The notes beneath the pieces are model-generated. The model was given only the letters and a program-made list of their open reading frames with translations. It made no database searches and was not told the origin of the DNA. From Pseudomonadota bacterium (lineage in GTDB: Bacteria > Pseudomonadota > Alphaproteobacteria > Rhizobiales > Beijerinckiaceae), in contig JAEWKL010000711.1 in the NCBI GenBank assembly GCA_023386115.1, positions 1 to 13,034 of the forward strand: a stretch of DNA of 13,034 nucleotides, in the 5' to 3' direction. The position numbers and the translations under genes are program-made. Shown here in pieces: positions 1 through 7,161 of this stretch (position 1 is the first letter of the stretch; each line of letters begins with the position of its first letter).

Positions 1-1517
1 GGCCGGGACGACCCTTGCGAGACGAGGCGGTAGTCATGGGGAGCGCCGTCCCGCCCGCCGAGCAGGCCGGCGGCGCCGTGGCGGGCGCCCTCGCCGGCGG
101 TGTGCGCGTAGGCTGGCACTTCCACCACGAGGTCCATGGCCGTGCCGAGGCCGCCGCGGTGCCGCCCCTCGCCGCCGGACCCCGCCCGGAACTCGTGCCG
201 GTCGAAGCGCAGGGGGAAGCGGGCCTCCGCCACCTCGACGCTGCCGAACTTGATCCCGCCGACGGAGTGCCACTCGCCGGCCCCCGACCAGCCGTCCCCC
301 GCGGGCGACGCGCCGCCGCCCGGCCTTGCGTGGAACATGTGCCAGATGAAGCGCTTGCCGGTGCGGGGGTTGTCGCCCGTGACCGAGATGCGGAAGCGGC
401 GGCTCCATCCGGCCATCGCGCGCCCGGGGCAGGCGGCGCTCAGCGCCTTGACGATCGCCTCGACGATCTCGTTGGCGGGATGCGTGGTGCAGAGGGTGAC
501 CGGCAGATGGTCGTCCGCCCACACGATCGTCCCCTTGCGCAGGGTGACCGAGAGCGGCCGGAACGCGCCGTCGTTCTTCGGGATGTCCGGATCGATCAGG
601 TAGGCGAAGGCCATCGCCACCGCGGCCTGGGTGTTGGCGTGCGAGGAATTGGCGAAGCTCGCCGATTGCGGGTCGCTCTCGCTCAAATCGACCGAGAGAT
701 CGCTGCCCCGCTTGGTCACGGTGGCCACGATGCGCACGTCCTCGCGGCCGCGCCCGTCGTCGTCGAGGAGGGCCTCGCCGCGATAGGTGCCGTCCGCCCA
801 GCCGGCGACCACCGCGCGGGCCTGCCGCTCGGCCCCGTCGAGGACGGCCTCGACGGCCTGCTCGACCCTCTCCGTCCCGATCTCGCGAAACAGCCGCTCG
901 ATCCGCCGCTCGCCGAGATGCGCCGCCCCGATCATCGCGGTGAGGTCGCCGCGGAAGTCGCGGGGGAAGCGCACGTTGAGCAGGATGAGGTCGAGCACGT
1001 CGCCGCGCAGGCGGCCGGCCTCGTAGAGCTTCAGCGGCGGGATCCGCAGGCCCTCCTGCCAGATCTCGGTGGCGGTGGGGTTGTAGGCGCCGTGCGTGGC
1101 GCCCCCGATATCGCCCATGTGGGCGCGGACCACGGTCCAGTAGCGCCGCACGCCCTCGCCGAAGACCGGCACGAAGGCCGTGACGTCCGGCAGGTGCGAC
1201 CCGCCCGTGGCCGGATCGTTGAGCAGGATCACGTCGCCGGGTTCGATCGCCCCGGCGAAGGCCGCCTCCACCGCGCGCACGGCCCAGGGCAGCGCGCCGA
1301 CATGGACGGGGATGTGGTCGGCCTGCGCGATCAGCCGGCTCCTCGTGTCGCAGATCGCGATCGAGAAGTCGCGGCTGGCATTGAGGATCTGCGAATAGGA
1401 GGTGCGCAGCATCGCCTCCCCCATCTCCTCGACGATGGAGGAGAGGCGGTGCTGCACGACGGACGTCGTGATGGGGTCGAGCGGCTTCGCCACGGTCCGG
1501 GTCCCTGCCACGGGCAT
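1..1517 (-). CDS. hyuB: Hydantoinase B/oxoprolinase family protein, 3' end cut by window edge
   Basis: This is probably the B subunit of an ATP-dependent cytosolic hydantoinase/5-oxoprolinase-type enzyme that opens a cyclic amide; the substrate cannot be told from sequence. I translated the minus strand from the ATG at 1517: about 505 codons stay open to the left edge, so perhaps 50 or more residues are missing compared with the usual 550-600. Family landmarks are an N-terminal 'DPITTSVVQHRLSSIVEEMGEAM', then 'GDVILLNDPATGGSHLPDVT', 'RAHMGDIGG' and, near the end, a glycine-rich 'GGEGRHRGGLGTAMD'. The start has no strong Shine-Dalgarno sequence (only AGGCG close to the ATG), so an in-frame GTG a few codons downstream is possible. 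It follows the LysR gene on the same strand after 76 bp. HyuA, the usual partner, is not visible and could lie beyond the left edge. Confidence 0.88.
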   Translation of the reverse strand, partial: MPVAGTRTVAKPLDPITTSVVQHRLSSIVEEMGEAMLRTSYSQILNASRDFSIAICDTRSRLIAQADHIPVHVGALPWAVRAVEAAFAGAIEPGDVILLNDPATGGSHLPDVTAFVPVFGEGVRRYWTVVRAHMGDIGGATHGAYNPTATEIWQEGLRIPPLKLYEAGRLRGDVLDLILLNVRFPRDFRGDLTAMIGAAHLGERRIERLFREIGTERVEQAVEAVLDGAERQARAVVAGWADGTYRGEALLDDDGRGREDVRIVATVTKRGSDLSVDLSESDPQSASFANSSHANTQAAVAMAFAYLIDPDIPKNDGAFRPLSVTLRKGTIVWADDHLPVTLCTTHPANEIVEAIVKALSAACPGRAMAGWSRRFRISVTGDNPRTGKRFIWHMFHARPGGGASPAGDGWSGAGEWHSVGGIKFGSVEVAEARFPLRFDRHEFRAGSGGEGRHRGGLGTAMDLVVEVPAYAHTAGEGARHGAAGLLGGRDGAPHDYRLVSQGSSR

Positions 1518-1576
1518 CGCCTGGCCCGCTGGTCGGATCTGGGTAGCAAGCGTCCGGAAATCGCGTCCAATACGGC

Positions 1577-1588
1577 TTCGATATGGAA
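1577..1588. promoter_or_regulatory. Near-palindrome TTCGATATGGAA in the LysR-hyuB gap, possible operator
   Basis: The 76-bp gap between the LysR stop and the hyuB ATG contains an unusually AT-rich patch for this DNA. Its core TTCGATATGGAA is symmetric at 10 of 12 positions (TTC-ATAT-GAA). A regulator-binding site for the adjacent LysR protein is possible, but no convincing -35/-10 pair was found beside it. Confidence 0.2.
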
Positions 1589-1593
1589 TTATC

Positions 1594-2517
1594 TCAGCGC
1601 CCGCCGCGGCTGGCCGGGCCTTCCGCATGGAGGGAGTCCGGTCGCGCGGCGTCGAGGACCGCCAGGAGCTCGGCCACGAGCGGGGTCTCGCGCGCCGCGA
1701 TCCAGACGGCGTAGAGGTCGACGAGGCAGGGCTCGTCGAGAAGCGGCCGGAAGGCGATGCCGGGCAAGGCGAGGCGACGGGCGGAGCGGGGGACCAGGGC
1801 GAAGCCGTAGGCCGCGGCGACGAGCGTGAGCATCGTCGTCATCTGTGCGGCGGACAGCGTGACGGCGGGATCGTAGCCGGCCGTCCGGCACAGATGGATG
1901 ATGAGATCGTGGAAGCCGGGGGCTTCCGCCGGATCGAAGATGACGAGGGCGGTCCCGTTCAGGTCGGCGAGGGAGACCGCCTCGGCCGCCGCCAGGGAGT
2001 GAGAGTCCGGCAGGGCGACGATGAAGGGCTCACGATGGACGAGCCGCGCGCTCAAGCGATCGTCCAGGATCGGGGGCCGGACGAAGCCGACATGGATGTC
2101 GCCGCGCCCGAGCGCGGCCGTCTGATCGGGCGACGACATCTCCCGCAGGGCGACCTGCGCCTGCGGGCACCGCGCGCGGAAGGCGGCGAGCACCGGCGGC
2201 AGGACGTCGAGGGCGGCGGAGCCGGTGGTGCCGACGACGACCTGCCCGCTCTCGCCCCGCCCCGCCCGCTGCGTCGCGGTGCGCGCCCGGCTCACGTGGT
2301 GCAGGATCTGGCGCGCCTCGCGGAACAGGACGGTGCCGGCCCGCGTGAGCGCGATCGGCCGCGTGCTGCGGTCGAACAGGGTCACGCCCAGCTCGTCCTC
2401 CAGTGCCTTGATCTGCTGGGACAAGGGCGGCTGTGCCATGTTCAGGGCCTCGGCCGCGCGCCCGAAATGCCGCTGCTCGGCGAGCGTCACGAAGTAGCGC
2501 AGGTGGCGCAGATCCAT
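1594..2517 (-). CDS. LysR-type transcriptional regulator (BenM/CatM-like)
   Basis: This is a DNA-binding activator/repressor of the LysR family, 307 residues, which is full length. The start at 2517 (MDLRHLRYFVTLAEQ) is chosen because it begins exactly at the conserved winged-helix domain and is preceded by GAGGG about 5 nt upstream. The frame is open further upstream, but that extension is Arg/Pro/Gly-rich and not family-like. The helix-turn-helix covers about residues 1-60 ('FGRAAEALNMAQPPLSQQIKALEDELG'-type, split here by eye), and the effector domain about 90-295 begins 'GQVVVGTTGSAALDVLPPVL'. The N-terminus resembles regulators of aromatic and organic acid catabolism such as BenM and CatM. 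It lies directly upstream of hyuB on the same strand, so it probably controls hyuB and itself. The ligand is unknown. Confidence 0.93.
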   Translation of the reverse strand: MDLRHLRYFVTLAEQRHFGRAAEALNMAQPPLSQQIKALEDELGVTLFDRSTRPIALTRAGTVLFREARQILHHVSRARTATQRAGRGESGQVVVGTTGSAALDVLPPVLAAFRARCPQAQVALREMSSPDQTAALGRGDIHVGFVRPPILDDRLSARLVHREPFIVALPDSHSLAAAEAVSLADLNGTALVIFDPAEAPGFHDLIIHLCRTAGYDPAVTLSAAQMTTMLTLVAAAYGFALVPRSARRLALPGIAFRPLLDEPCLVDLYAVWIAARETPLVAELLAVLDAARPDSLHAEGPASRGGR

Positions 2518-3110
2518 GCTGTCCCTCGTTCGGGGCCGGGCGCGCGCCGCGCCGCGGGACCAGCCCCTGATACACGTCCCGGGCCGACGATGTGACAGGA
2601 ACGGCAGACCGGTTCCCGCTCCGGGCCGATTTGTCCGCGGGGGGGAGCCGGACGCACAGCCACCGGCGCCCCCGGGAGTGCGTTCCCGATGCTGTGCCGG
2701 CCCGATCCGCCGGGGTCGCTTCACGGCCTGCCCGATCTCGGAAGACCGCGTGGTCTCTCGATCGGGCGCTGGCGGGAGCCGGGCCGGGATCGATCGACCG
2801 CCGCGGTGCGGGTGAGGCCGCGGCCGGTGTCGGCGGGCCCCGGCGAACGGTGCCGACGATCACCGGATGCGAACCGGCATCCCGCGCAGCCGGTGGAACG
2901 AGCCACGCGAGGCCTCGGGCGGCCGCAAGACGCCCCAGACTGCAGCATCTGCGGCCGACTGCCCGATGCGTGTCCACGCAATTCGATCTGCAACTTTGAG
3001 CGAAGTTAGGTGCGCGAATGCCGCAGCGCAGACTTAACTCTTGCTTCAGTCATCGCAGATGAAAGTCCCTCTGGCGCAGCGCGATCGTCGCTGCCGGCGA
3101 GGACGCGTCC
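2518..3110. other. Intergenic region between divergent LysR and chemoreceptor genes; no gene supported
   Basis: Several short open frames exist on both strands, but their translations are Arg/Pro/Gly-rich with no recognisable motif, and their codon use does not resemble the flanking genes. The outer ends must hold the promoters of the two divergent genes. The only AT-richer part is about 2979-3065, upstream of the chemoreceptor, with an imperfect dyad (GTTAGGT near 3005 and ACTTAAC near 3032). I see no clean sigma-70 or sigma-54 promoter, tRNA or hairpin terminator. A small RNA cannot be excluded by eye. Confidence 0.5.
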
Positions 3111-4583
3111 ATGTCACTGTTCCGGTCCGGGCTGCGCGCCCTGACGCAAGCCATCAACCGCTCGCGCGGGTGCCTCGAGCTCGGCCTCGACGGCACGATC
3201 CGGAACGCCAACCGCAACTTCCTCAGCCTGGTCGGCTACAGCCGTGAGGAGCTGATCGGACAGCCGCACAGCGTGCTGGTGCCCGCGGCCGAGCGCGAGG
3301 GCGCCAAGGCGGCGGCGTTCTGGGCCAGCCTGCGCGCCGGCGAGCCGCAAACCCGCGAATTCAAGCGGCTGGCGAAGGACGGCCGGGAGATCTGGGTCCT
3401 CGCCTCCTACAACCCGGTGCTCGGGCGCAACGGCAAGCCGACGCACATCGTCGTGTTCGCCTCCGACATCACGGCGCAGAAGGCGCGCAGCATCGACACC
3501 GAGGGCCAGGTCGCCGCCCTGCATCGGTCTCAGGCCGTCATCGCCTTCACCCCGGACGGCACCATCCTGGACGCCAACGCCAACTTCCTCACCGTCCTCG
3601 GCTACGCGCTGAGCGAGATCCAGGGCCGGCACCACCGGATCTTCGTCGCGCCGGCGGAGCGGGAGGGCGCGGCCTATCGCAACTTTTGGAACAGGCTCGG
3701 CCGTGGCGAGTACCAGGCCGGCGAATATGCGCGTCTCGCGAAGGACGGCCGCGAGGTGTTCATCCAGGCGACCTACAACCCGATCCACGACGAGGACGGG
3801 CGTCTCGTCAAGGTGGTGAAGTTCGCCACCGACGTGACCGGCCAGGTGCATGAACGGCAGCGCCGCGCCGAGAAGGCCCACGCCATCAGCGTGGACCTGA
3901 ACGCGATCAGCGACGCCGTGCACGGCGTCACGACGCAGACCGTCGCCGCCTCCCGCACGGTCAACCAGGTCTCGAGCGACATCCAGGCCGTGGCCTCGGG
4001 CGCCGAGGAGCTGTCCGCCTCCGTGTCCGAGATCAGCCAGCAGGTGCAGCACGCCTCGCAGATCGCCGGGCAGGCCGTCACGCAGGCGCAGGAGACCGGC
4101 ACCATCGTGGCGGGTCTCAGCCAGCAGGCCACGCGCATCGGCGAGGTCGTCGCCCTCATCCAGGCGATCGCGAGCCAGACGAACCTTCTGGCGCTGAACG
4201 CCACCATCGAGGCGGCGCGCGCCGGCGAAGCCGGGCGCGGCTTCGCCGTGGTCGCCCAGGAGGTCAAGCAGCTCGCCGAGCAGACCAGCAAGGCGACCGA
4301 GCAGATCCGCCAGCAGATCAGCGCCACGCAGGGAGCGACCCAGCAGGCCGTGGACGCCATCGGGTCGATCCAGGGCACGATCCGCACCCTCGATCAGGTG
4401 GCAAGTGCGATCGCCGCGGCGGTCGAGGAGCAATCGGCGGTGACGCACGAGATGTCCGCCTCGATGCAGACCGCCTCCCGTGGAGCCAACACCCTGGCCG
4501 GCAGCATGGAGGCGATCGCCCAGGCGGCCGAGCAGGTGGACCGTTCGACCGTCAAGGTGCGCGAGGCGTCCGCGGCCGCCTGA
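3111..4583 (+). CDS. Soluble methyl-accepting chemotaxis protein with two tandem PAS domains
   Basis: This is a cytosolic chemoreceptor, 490 residues, expected to signal to CheA/CheW. It has no signal peptide, transmembrane segment or HAMP domain. PAS1 covers about residues 18-126 and PAS2 about 140-248. They align without gaps at an offset of 122 residues, and about 47 of 99 positions are identical by eye, including 'RLAKDGRE' and 'YNP' in both. The coiled-coil signalling region runs from about 250 to the end. Its conserved hairpin tip lies near residues 351-385, with 'QTNLLALNATIEAARAGEAG' and 'GRGFAVVAQEV'. The C-terminus (ASAAA) lacks a CheR/CheB-tethering pentapeptide. The ATG at 3111 has GCGAGGAC about 8 nt upstream. 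Aer-like redox or oxygen sensing is a reasonable guess for PAS domains, but I cannot identify the cofactor (FAD, haem or none). Confidence 0.95.
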   Translation: MSLFRSGLRALTQAINRSRGCLELGLDGTIRNANRNFLSLVGYSREELIGQPHSVLVPAAEREGAKAAAFWASLRAGEPQTREFKRLAKDGREIWVLASYNPVLGRNGKPTHIVVFASDITAQKARSIDTEGQVAALHRSQAVIAFTPDGTILDANANFLTVLGYALSEIQGRHHRIFVAPAEREGAAYRNFWNRLGRGEYQAGEYARLAKDGREVFIQATYNPIHDEDGRLVKVVKFATDVTGQVHERQRRAEKAHAISVDLNAISDAVHGVTTQTVAASRTVNQVSSDIQAVASGAEELSASVSEISQQVQHASQIAGQAVTQAQETGTIVAGLSQQATRIGEVVALIQAIASQTNLLALNATIEAARAGEAGRGFAVVAQEVKQLAEQTSKATEQIRQQISATQGATQQAVDAIGSIQGTIRTLDQVASAIAAAVEEQSAVTHEMSASMQTASRGANTLAGSMEAIAQAAEQVDRSTVKVREASAAA

Positions 4584-4636
4584 CGGCTCGCCCCCTCGAC
4601 CCGACGGGTCCTGCTCGCGTCCCGGCCACCGTCAGG
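4579..4636. terminator. Possible bidirectional terminator between convergent genes
   Basis: A perfect 8-bp inverted repeat, CCTGACGG (4579-4586) and CCGTCAGG (4629-4636), brackets the two convergent stop codons. A smaller hairpin GACCC-GAC-GGGTC (4598-4610) is nested inside. There is no U-run on either strand and the outer loop is 42 nt, so a classical intrinsic terminator is not established. The position fits a shared transcription end for the chemoreceptor and binding-protein genes. Confidence 0.3.
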
Positions 4637-5915
4637 TCCTGACGAGCGGGCACCCGCCCTGCGCGAGCGGCTTGGCGGCGTCGGGACCGGGGATCTCGGT
4701 CACCACCTTGCAGTAATCCCACCGCGCCCGGCTCTCCTCGGGCTTCTTCACCTGGAGCAGGAAGGCCGGGACCAGGGCGCGGCCGTCCTGGCGGACCACC
4801 GTCCGGCCGAAGGCATCGTCGTCGGCCGGCATCGCCTTCATGCGGGCGATCGCCGCCGCCCCGCTCGCCTTGGCGGCGGTGGCGCCGAGGGCGGCGACCG
4901 CCTTCAGGTAGTGGAGCGTCCCGGCATAGCAGCCGGCATGGACCATGCCCGGATAGGCGCCCCGCATCCGCGGCAGCACGCGCTGCGTGAAGGCGCGCGT
5001 GCGGTCATTGGCGTCCCAGTAGAAGCTGTTGGTGTGCAGGAGACCCTGGGTCAGGGGCAGGCCGAGGGCGTTGATGTCGTTGAGGAACATCACCGGCGCG
5101 GCGACCCGCATGCGATCGCGCAGGCCGAACTCGCTCGCCTGCTTGAGGCAGTTCACCATGTCGGTGCCGCCGAGCGCCAGGCCGAGCACGTCCGCGCCGC
5201 TGCCCTGCGCGGCGATCAGGAACGACGAGTAGTCGGTCGCGCCGATCGGATAGCGGGAATTGCCCACCACCATGCCGCCCGCCTGCTGCACGAAGCCCGC
5301 CGTCTCGCCCTGGATCGCGTTGCCGAAGGCGTTGTCGGTGGTGATGAAGTACCATTTGCGCCCGCCGGCCTTGACGGTCTCGGTGCCGAGCGCCTTGGCC
5401 AGCATGTAGGCGTCGTAGGTCCAGTTGATGGTGTTCGGCGTGCATTGCGCGCCGGTGAAGTCCATCGACGTGACCGCCGTGCCGATGCAGGCCTTGTTGC
5501 GCTCGGCCGTGACGAAGGCGAGCGCCAGGGCGACGGAGGAGTTGGGCAAGCCGATCACCATGTCGACGCCCTCGGAATCGTACCAGCGCCGGGCGATCGC
5601 GGAGCCGACATCCGGCTTGTTCTGGTGGTCGGCGAACACGACCTCGACGGAAAAACCGTGCTGCTCGGGGCCGAAATCCGCCACCGCCTGCTGCACGCAG
5701 GCGACGCCGCCCGGACCGAGCAGATCGGTGTAGATGCCGGAGAAATCCGACAGCACGCCGATCTTGATTGTCGGAGTCCGGGTCCCGGTGGCTTGAGGGC
5801 CGGTCCCTTGCGTTCCGGTCCCTTGGGGGCCTGGACCTTGGGCGCGGGCGCCGCCGCACCAGGCGGCCGCGAGCGCGGTGGCGCCGCCCATCAGGGCCCG
5901 CCGCGAGATCTCCAT
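4632..5915 (-). CDS. Type I periplasmic binding protein (Peripla_BP_6/LivK-like), Tat-type signal
   Basis: This is the solute receptor of an ABC importer, 427 residues, acting in the periplasm. The N-terminus has a twin arginine (SRRALMGG, residues 4-11), a short hydrophobic stretch and a likely cleavage after ARA (residue 25), so Tat export is probable. C20 does not sit in a good lipobox. Residues 29-43 form a Gly/Gln/Thr-rich linker of three 5-residue repeats. The two-lobed domain then starts at 'IKIGVLSDFSGIYTD' (about residue 50), typical of branched-chain amino acid/amide-type receptors. The start at 5915 has a strong GGGAGGAG Shine-Dalgarno sequence. It sits 73 bp downstream of the dehydrogenase on the same strand, so they are probably co-transcribed, and its ligand may be that enzyme's substrate or a precursor. 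No permease or ATPase gene is in the window. The ligand is not assignable. Confidence 0.92.
   Translation of the reverse strand: MEISRRALMGGATALAAAWCGGARAQGPGPQGTGTQGTGPQATGTRTPTIKIGVLSDFSGIYTDLLGPGGVACVQQAVADFGPEQHGFSVEVVFADHQNKPDVGSAIARRWYDSEGVDMVIGLPNSSVALALAFVTAERNKACIGTAVTSMDFTGAQCTPNTINWTYDAYMLAKALGTETVKAGGRKWYFITTDNAFGNAIQGETAGFVQQAGGMVVGNSRYPIGATDYSSFLIAAQGSGADVLGLALGGTDMVNCLKQASEFGLRDRMRVAAPVMFLNDINALGLPLTQGLLHTNSFYWDANDRTRAFTQRVLPRMRGAYPGMVHAGCYAGTLHYLKAVAALGATAAKASGAAAIARMKAMPADDDAFGRTVVRQDGRALVPAFLLQVKKPEESRARWDYCKVVTEIPGPDAAKPLAQGGCPLVRT
5787..5831 (-). repeat. Three 15-bp in-frame tandem repeats in the binding-protein linker
   Basis: On the coding strand, the units are GGCCCCCAAGGGACC, GGAACGCAAGGGACC and GGCCCTCAAGCCACC. 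They encode GPQGT, GTQGT and GPQAT just after the signal peptide. The repeat keeps the frame and lengthens a flexible linker before the folded domain, which suggests expansion by replication slippage. Confidence 0.85.
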
Positions 5916-5988
5916 CGCGTTCTCCTCCCGGATCGACCGTGCGGCGTCGAGGCCGCCGGCGTCCCTGCTCGTTGTGTTGTCGGGTCGG

Positions 5989-6888
5989 TCAGCGCCGCAG
6001 GCGCGGCTTCTCGATTCCGGCGAGGTCGCACAGGGCGTCGACCATCGCGGAGAAGTCCTTCGTCCCGAAGCCGCGGGCCCGTGCGGTCGAGAACGCCTCG
6101 CGGGCGGCGGCCAGGATCGGCATCGGCACCCGCGCGGCGTGGGCGGCCTCGCTGACGAGCGTCAGGTCCTTGTGCGCGAGATCGATGGTGAAGCCCGGCT
6201 CGATGTCGCCGGCGAGCACCTTGCTCGGCCAGGCGATCTTCAGCTGCCCGTTGACCGCGGTGGTGCCGTAGAGGACCTCCAGCGTGCGCTCGAGGTCGAG
6301 GCCGAGCCGCTGCGACAGGCCCAAGGCCTCGGCGTTGAGCTGGCAGGACGTCACCGCGAGGTAATTGTTGACGAGCTTCGTCCGCGTCCCCGTCCCGACC
6401 GGGCCGCAATGGTAGATCGTCGACCCCATCCCCTCCAGGAGCGGCTTGACCCGGGCGAAATCGGTCTCCGAGGCCCCGACCATGAACAGCGACTCAGCCT
6501 TGTCGGCGTGGCTCGCCAGGCGGCCGACCGGCGCGTCGACGAAGCCGATGCCGCGCGCACGGGCCAAAGCTGCGAGCTCGTCGGTGGTCTCGGGCGAGAC
6601 CGTGCTCATGTCCATGACGAGCGAGCCGGGCTTGGCATGCGCCAGGACGCCGCCGGGGCCGGCCACCACCTCGCGCACCACCGCCGAGTTCGGCAGCATG
6701 GTGACGATGATCCCGGACTGTCCGGCCACCTCGGCGCTGTCTGCCGCGCCGCGGGCCTGCAGGCTCTCGAGCTCCTGCACGGCGGCCGGGTTCACGTCGT
6801 TCACGACGAGCCGGAAGCCCTTGCGGCAGAGGTTGGACGCCATGGGCCGGCCCATGCGGCCGAGCCCGATGAACCCTACCATCTCCAT
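5989..6888 (-). CDS. YihU/3-hydroxyisobutyrate-type NAD(P)-dependent beta-hydroxyacid dehydrogenase
   Basis: This is a cytosolic oxidoreductase interconverting a beta-hydroxyacid or similar alcohol with its aldehyde, 299 residues, which is normal length. The Rossmann motif is GFIGLGRMG (5-13). 'VTMLPN' (62-67) and 'DMST' (93-96) follow. The catalytic region 'TKLVNNY' puts the family lysine at K171 and asparagines at N174 and N175. Where common 3-hydroxyisobutyrate dehydrogenases have a DAPVSGG motif, this protein has DAPVGR (118-123). I recall the same PVGR motif in E. coli sulfolactaldehyde reductase YihU, and the C-terminal half (for example 'IDLAHKDL') also looks YihU-like. The substrate could therefore be sulfolactaldehyde or an analogue; hydroxyisobutyrate or tartronate semialdehyde remain possible. 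The start at 6888 has GGGAGGA about 6 nt upstream. It heads an apparent operon with the binding protein and diverges from the decarboxylase pair. Confidence 0.92.
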   Translation of the reverse strand: MEMVGFIGLGRMGRPMASNLCRKGFRLVVNDVNPAAVQELESLQARGAADSAEVAGQSGIIVTMLPNSAVVREVVAGPGGVLAHAKPGSLVMDMSTVSPETTDELAALARARGIGFVDAPVGRLASHADKAESLFMVGASETDFARVKPLLEGMGSTIYHCGPVGTGTRTKLVNNYLAVTSCQLNAEALGLSQRLGLDLERTLEVLYGTTAVNGQLKIAWPSKVLAGDIEPGFTIDLAHKDLTLVSEAAHAARVPMPILAAAREAFSTARARGFGTKDFSAMVDALCDLAGIEKPRLRR

Positions 6889-7161
6889 GCCTGTCCTCCC
6901 GATCTCCTTGCCCGTTCGTCCCGGGCTTCTTGGCCGCGATCTTAGGCCTCACAGGCCCGCCGCGAATTCGAATTCCGTGACACCGGATATGCCGAGAATG
7001 AAAGTGCGCCGGTCCCGGTCCCGCGCGCACATCTCGCCAAGTGAACGGAGCCGCCCGTCCCTGGGACCGGGCCAAGCACCCCGCCGGGTGCCCGGCGAGG
7101 CTTGCCGGGCGAGACTTGCCCAGGGAGCCTTGCCCGAGCGATCGGCTGGCCGGAGATGACG
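6889..7161. promoter_or_regulatory. Divergent promoter region between dehydrogenase and decarboxylase genes
   Basis: These 273 bp must drive transcription in both directions. They contain the perfect 12-bp palindrome GAATTCGAATTC (6964-6975), a small inverted repeat GGCCT-CAC-AGGCC (6945-6957), and a threefold 14-bp tandem repeat (7093-7134). On the minus strand, TAAGAT (6940-6945 area) could be a weak -10 box, but no good -35 accompanies it. The palindrome stands out in such GC-rich DNA and is a candidate operator, possibly for one of the two LysR regulators. Confidence 0.5.
7093..7134 (+). repeat. Three imperfect 14-bp tandem repeats upstream of the comD-like gene
   Basis: Units are CGGCGAGGCTTGCC, GGGCGAGACTTGCC and CAGGGAGCCTTGCC, with CTTGCC recurring at exactly 14-bp spacing (7101, 7115, 7129). 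The period is not a multiple of three, which supports reading this stretch as leader rather than coding sequence, although the frame happens to be open. Confidence 0.75.

Noticed and set aside
15..1829. 604-residue open frame on the plus strand
   Set aside because: It lies antisense to hyuB and the LysR end; the translation is rich in Arg, Gly, Ala and Asp without motifs, a shadow of GC-rich codon use.
2592..2999. Short open frames in the 593-bp intergenic stretch, both strands
   Set aside because: Arg/Pro/Gly-rich translations, mutually overlapping, no good Shine-Dalgarno or family resemblance.
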